Source: Bacteroides fragilis
Lineage (GTDB): Bacteria > Bacteroidota > Bacteroidia > Bacteroidales > Bacteroidaceae
Length of the DNA: 64,000 nucleotides
Direction of reading: 5' to 3'
NCBI RefSeq assembly: GCF_002849695.1
Contig: NZ_CP018937.1
Location: forward strand, 4,154,001-4,218,000
Shown here: piece by piece, positions 61,272-64,000 of the stretch
Layout: each line of letters begins with the position of its first letter
How positions within the stretch are numbered: position 1 is the first letter of the stretch
Translations under genes and position numbers: made by a program
The notes under the pieces: generated by a model
What the model saw: the letters and a program-made list of their open reading frames with translations, nothing else
Databases searched by the model: none
What the model was told of the DNA's origin: nothing

Positions 61272-64000
61272 ATGAAGAAGAGCTTTTTTACCCTGATTTT
61301 ATTTATTTCTTCTGTTATACTAAATGCACAACAGAATGAACTTATGTTCCACTCTCTGGGCAGTCAACACGGACTTACATATAGTGCCGTACGCGATATT
61401 GTGCAGGATTCGAAAGGATATATTTGGATTGCAACCCTCAAAGGACTGAACAGGTATGACGGATACAACATTAAACAATACTACAAGTCGGATGACGGAC
61501 TTTCTTCAAACTGCATCGAGAAACTGCTTCTGCTTGGGAAAGATACTCTATTGATGGGAACTAATGAGGGGGTGTGCTTATACGATATGATGAAAGAGAA
61601 GTTCACCACTATTGTTCCGCAAACCAAGACCCCACTATATGTGCTGGACATGGTCTACGACGGACGTTCAGTCTTCATCGCATCAGATTCCGGACTCTAT
61701 ACGTATAATAAAGTAGAGCAAAGCATGGCACTGCTCTACAAAGGATTGATTATAAAAGTAACACTGGATATTAACGGAAATGTATGGGCTGTCGGTCCGA
61801 ATACGATTTATTGTTTCCGCCCCAACGGACAAATGACCCGGAAAATCACAGCGGCAGAAGTCTCTTCCGACTATCCTGTCGAATTCACTTCCATCTACAA
61901 AGATTCTCAGGGCACTCTATGGCTGGGAACTACCGAAAACGGGTTGTACCGATATAATAAGAATTATAACCAGTTCGTTTCAGTGGAGTTCTCTTCACAA
62001 GACAGAAAAGACATGCGCTATATCCGCTGCATTCAGGAAGATATGCGGGGAAATCTATGGATCGGAACCGAAAACGGACTTTTCATCTACGACTACACGG
62101 ACAACAGTTACGTACAATACCGCCAGCATGCGAAAGATGTCCAGTCCGGACTGACCGATAATGCAATCTACACCATTTATAAAAGTCGTGGAGATATTAT
62201 GTGGATCGGTACATTCTTTGGAGGTATCAACTATACCAGCCTGACTGAAAACAACTTCCACTACCTGATAGCAGATAATGGGAAACAATACCTGAAAGGA
62301 AAAGCGATCAGTAACATCATCAAAGATAAAAAGGGAGCGTTGTGGTTTGCTTCCGAAGATCACGGAATCTCCATTCTTTATCCGGACGGTCACATCAGGT
62401 ACCTAAACAAATCGACCCATCCATCGCTAAACGGAGACAACGTACACGCATTAGCCGAAGATTACTCCGGCAATATATGGATTGGCAATTTTGTCGACGG
62501 CCTACAAAAGGTGGATTTGGAAAGGGGATATATCCGCTCATATAAAAATTTGGCAGGAAGAGATACGGGGTTATCCAATAATTCAATCTATAAGCTCTAT
62601 GTTCACAACCCCGATACTATGTTCATAGGCACAAGCCAGGGAGTCAATATCTATCATTTTCAGACAGATTCATTCACCCCCTTTCTTCCGGATGTATTCC
62701 GACTTATACGCATTGACGACATCATACGTGATAAAAAGGATAATATCTGGTTTTCTGCACACTTCAACGGCATCTTCCGGTATCATATTCCTACCCATAG
62801 CATCCACCGGTACCAGAAAGGAGCGACAGGTTGTAAAACTATGACCAGCGATAACATCTATTGCAGCTTTATCGATTCGAAAGGAGATGTCTGGTTTGGC
62901 ACCAGTAATGGAGGACTGATGAAATATGATGCAAATGCAGACAGTATACAGGTTTTCGGGAAAAAGAACGAACTCCGGCAGAGAGACATCTATTCCATAC
63001 AAGAAGACAGTTTCGGCTATCTATGGATGAGTACGGACAACGGTATTTTCTCATTTAATCCGGAAAGTCAGAGTTTTGCCCACTACAAGGTATCCGACAA
63101 TCTGATTTCGAATCAGTTTAATACCTGTCCGGGTTATAAAGATCCAAACGGTACTCTCTACTTCGGAAGTATCAATGGTGTATGCTTTTTCCGGCCGGAA
63201 GGACTGAACCATAACAACCCTACAAACGATATCCACCTGACTTTCTCAGACTTCAAGGTTTTCAATAAGCATGTGCAGCCGTCACCGGATGGTATCCTGC
63301 AAAGCAATATCGACAGTACGTCCCTTATCCGCTTACCTCACGGTATGAATACCCTGACTTTTGACTTCCTGGTAATCAACTACAATGAAAACTGTCAGTC
63401 ACAACTTTCTTGTGAATATTATCTGGAGGGTATGGAGACCGAGTGGAACACAACACAACAAATCCCACAATCAGTCACTTATACCAACCTCGATCCCGGA
63501 ACTTATAAATTCCATGTACGGGTTATCGGGAAAAACGGAGTTGTATTCGACCGCCGTGAAATCACTGTAAACATCCTTCCTCACTTTCTATTGAGTGGCT
63601 TCATGATCACCATTTACTCTTTAATCGGGCTCCTGATCGGCTTTATAATTGTCCGCTTCTACCGCATTCGCATGCGTGATAAAATGGATATACGCATCGA
63701 ACGCATGGAAAAGAACAACCTGCGCGAACTAAACAAGCATAAGCTAAATTTCTTCATTTATATCACCCACGAATTTAAGACTCCTTTGTCTATACTGATG
63801 GCCGTATTTGAAGATATATCAATCAGCCGGAACAACACAATCACCGGAGAAGAAATGAAAATAATCAATCGGAACATCCAACGCCTTCAGTTTCTTATCA
63901 ATCAGCTTCTGGAGTTTCGTTCCGTAGAAACCGATCACGCCCGTATAGAATATGTGAAAGGAGACATCATGACATACGGACGTAGTATCTTCGAATTGTT
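61272..64000 (+). CDS. Hybrid two-component system sensor of PUL2, 3' end beyond window
   Basis: About 909 codons are visible and the frame is still open at the end. Signal peptide (1-20, MKKSFFTLILFISSVILNAQ), then a periplasmic propeller of Reg_prop repeats (about 25-650; e.g. GYIWIATLKGLNRYDG, GTLWLGTTENGLYRYN), a Y_Y_Y domain (about 690-770), one membrane helix (about 774-800) and HisKA with phospho-acceptor His833 in ITHEFKTPLS. The ATPase, receiver and AraC-type HTH domains expected of this class would lie past 64000. It should activate PUL2 when it binds the target oligosaccharide. Confidence 0.9.
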   Translation, partial: MKKSFFTLILFISSVILNAQQNELMFHSLGSQHGLTYSAVRDIVQDSKGYIWIATLKGLNRYDGYNIKQYYKSDDGLSSNCIEKLLLLGKDTLLMGTNEGVCLYDMMKEKFTTIVPQTKTPLYVLDMVYDGRSVFIASDSGLYTYNKVEQSMALLYKGLIIKVTLDINGNVWAVGPNTIYCFRPNGQMTRKITAAEVSSDYPVEFTSIYKDSQGTLWLGTTENGLYRYNKNYNQFVSVEFSSQDRKDMRYIRCIQEDMRGNLWIGTENGLFIYDYTDNSYVQYRQHAKDVQSGLTDNAIYTIYKSRGDIMWIGTFFGGINYTSLTENNFHYLIADNGKQYLKGKAISNIIKDKKGALWFASEDHGISILYPDGHIRYLNKSTHPSLNGDNVHALAEDYSGNIWIGNFVDGLQKVDLERGYIRSYKNLAGRDTGLSNNSIYKLYVHNPDTMFIGTSQGVNIYHFQTDSFTPFLPDVFRLIRIDDIIRDKKDNIWFSAHFNGIFRYHIPTHSIHRYQKGATGCKTMTSDNIYCSFIDSKGDVWFGTSNGGLMKYDANADSIQVFGKKNELRQRDIYSIQEDSFGYLWMSTDNGIFSFNPESQSFAHYKVSDNLISNQFNTCPGYKDPNGTLYFGSINGVCFFRPEGLNHNNPTNDIHLTFSDFKVFNKHVQPSPDGILQSNIDSTSLIRLPHGMNTLTFDFLVINYNENCQSQLSCEYYLEGMETEWNTTQQIPQSVTYTNLDPGTYKFHVRVIGKNGVVFDRREITVNILPHFLLSGFMITIYSLIGLLIGFIIVRFYRIRMRDKMDIRIERMEKNNLRELNKHKLNFFIYITHEFKTPLSILMAVFEDISISRNNTITGEEMKIINRNIQRLQFLINQLLEFRSVETDHARIEYVKGDIMTYGRSIFEL

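Overview
The window looks like chromosomal DNA of a gut Bacteroides, closest in style to the B. fragilis / B. thetaiotaomicron group. Three things point there. The promoters are of the Bacteroides type (a -7 TAnnTTTG box, often with TTG or TTTG about 20 bp upstream). There are two SusC/SusD polysaccharide utilization loci (PULs). The housekeeping proteins (long-form IspG, HU-like DNA-binding protein, sigma-54) have Bacteroidetes forms. No phage, conjugative element, transposase or CRISPR array is visible. The species call is inference.

Layout. 1-2120: end of an LD-carboxypeptidase gene, a lipoprotein glutaminyl cyclase and SufE. 2174-4200: a minus-strand cluster of HTH regulator, DUF2975 membrane protein, CPBP protease and a 42-codon ORF, headed by ATCGAT-type palindromes. 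4257-15970: RibF, a HAD phosphatase, a Ca2+ P-type ATPase, a hybrid histidine kinase with a Cys-rich PAS domain, rubredoxin, a Na/Pi cotransporter, a nucleoside kinase and a kinase-like protein without its phospho-acceptor histidine. 16040-21426: an operon of two DUF3857/transglutaminase paralogues (one apparently catalytically dead) and an EEP nuclease-metallophosphatase fusion. 21427-24467: an HU-like protein, three tandem structured-RNA-like modules and aminopeptidase P. 24664-30003: rpoN, a PAP2-like membrane protein, gcvH, purE and ispG.

30112-45682 is PUL1 on the minus strand: GH3, SusC, SusD, GH144, GH43 and an alpha/beta hydrolase, with a one-protein beta-propeller/LuxR-type regulator beside it. 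GH144 plus GH3 suggests beta-1,2-glucan as the substrate. 45876-48852: an S41 protease, a PfkB kinase and two identical tRNA-Asn genes. 48982-64000 is PUL2: a hybrid two-component sensor (cut by the window end) divergent from SusC, SusD, a surface lipoprotein, a DUF5695 protein and a GH127 beta-L-arabinofuranosidase-like enzyme. It probably targets a glycan with beta-L-arabinofuranosyl ends.

The least explained content is intergenic. (a) Three tandem modules at 22340-23093 each carry a conserved box, a middle stem with one compensatory change, and a terminator stem closed by a GNRA tetraloop on the minus strand; two of them have their own promoter. (b) A separate promoter-to-terminator unit of about 120 nt at 40003-40161 has no ORF. 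(c) A 112-bp element contains three 22-bp-spaced palindromes and has a second copy 18 kb away. (d) Seven copies of a palindromic CACCACAG...CTGTGGTG element occur, several in the gaps of the PUL1 operon. (e) A 583-bp element with about 188-bp terminal inverted repeats sits between susD and the GH144 gene and supplies the susD stop codon. All positions and motifs were read by eye; no searches were run.
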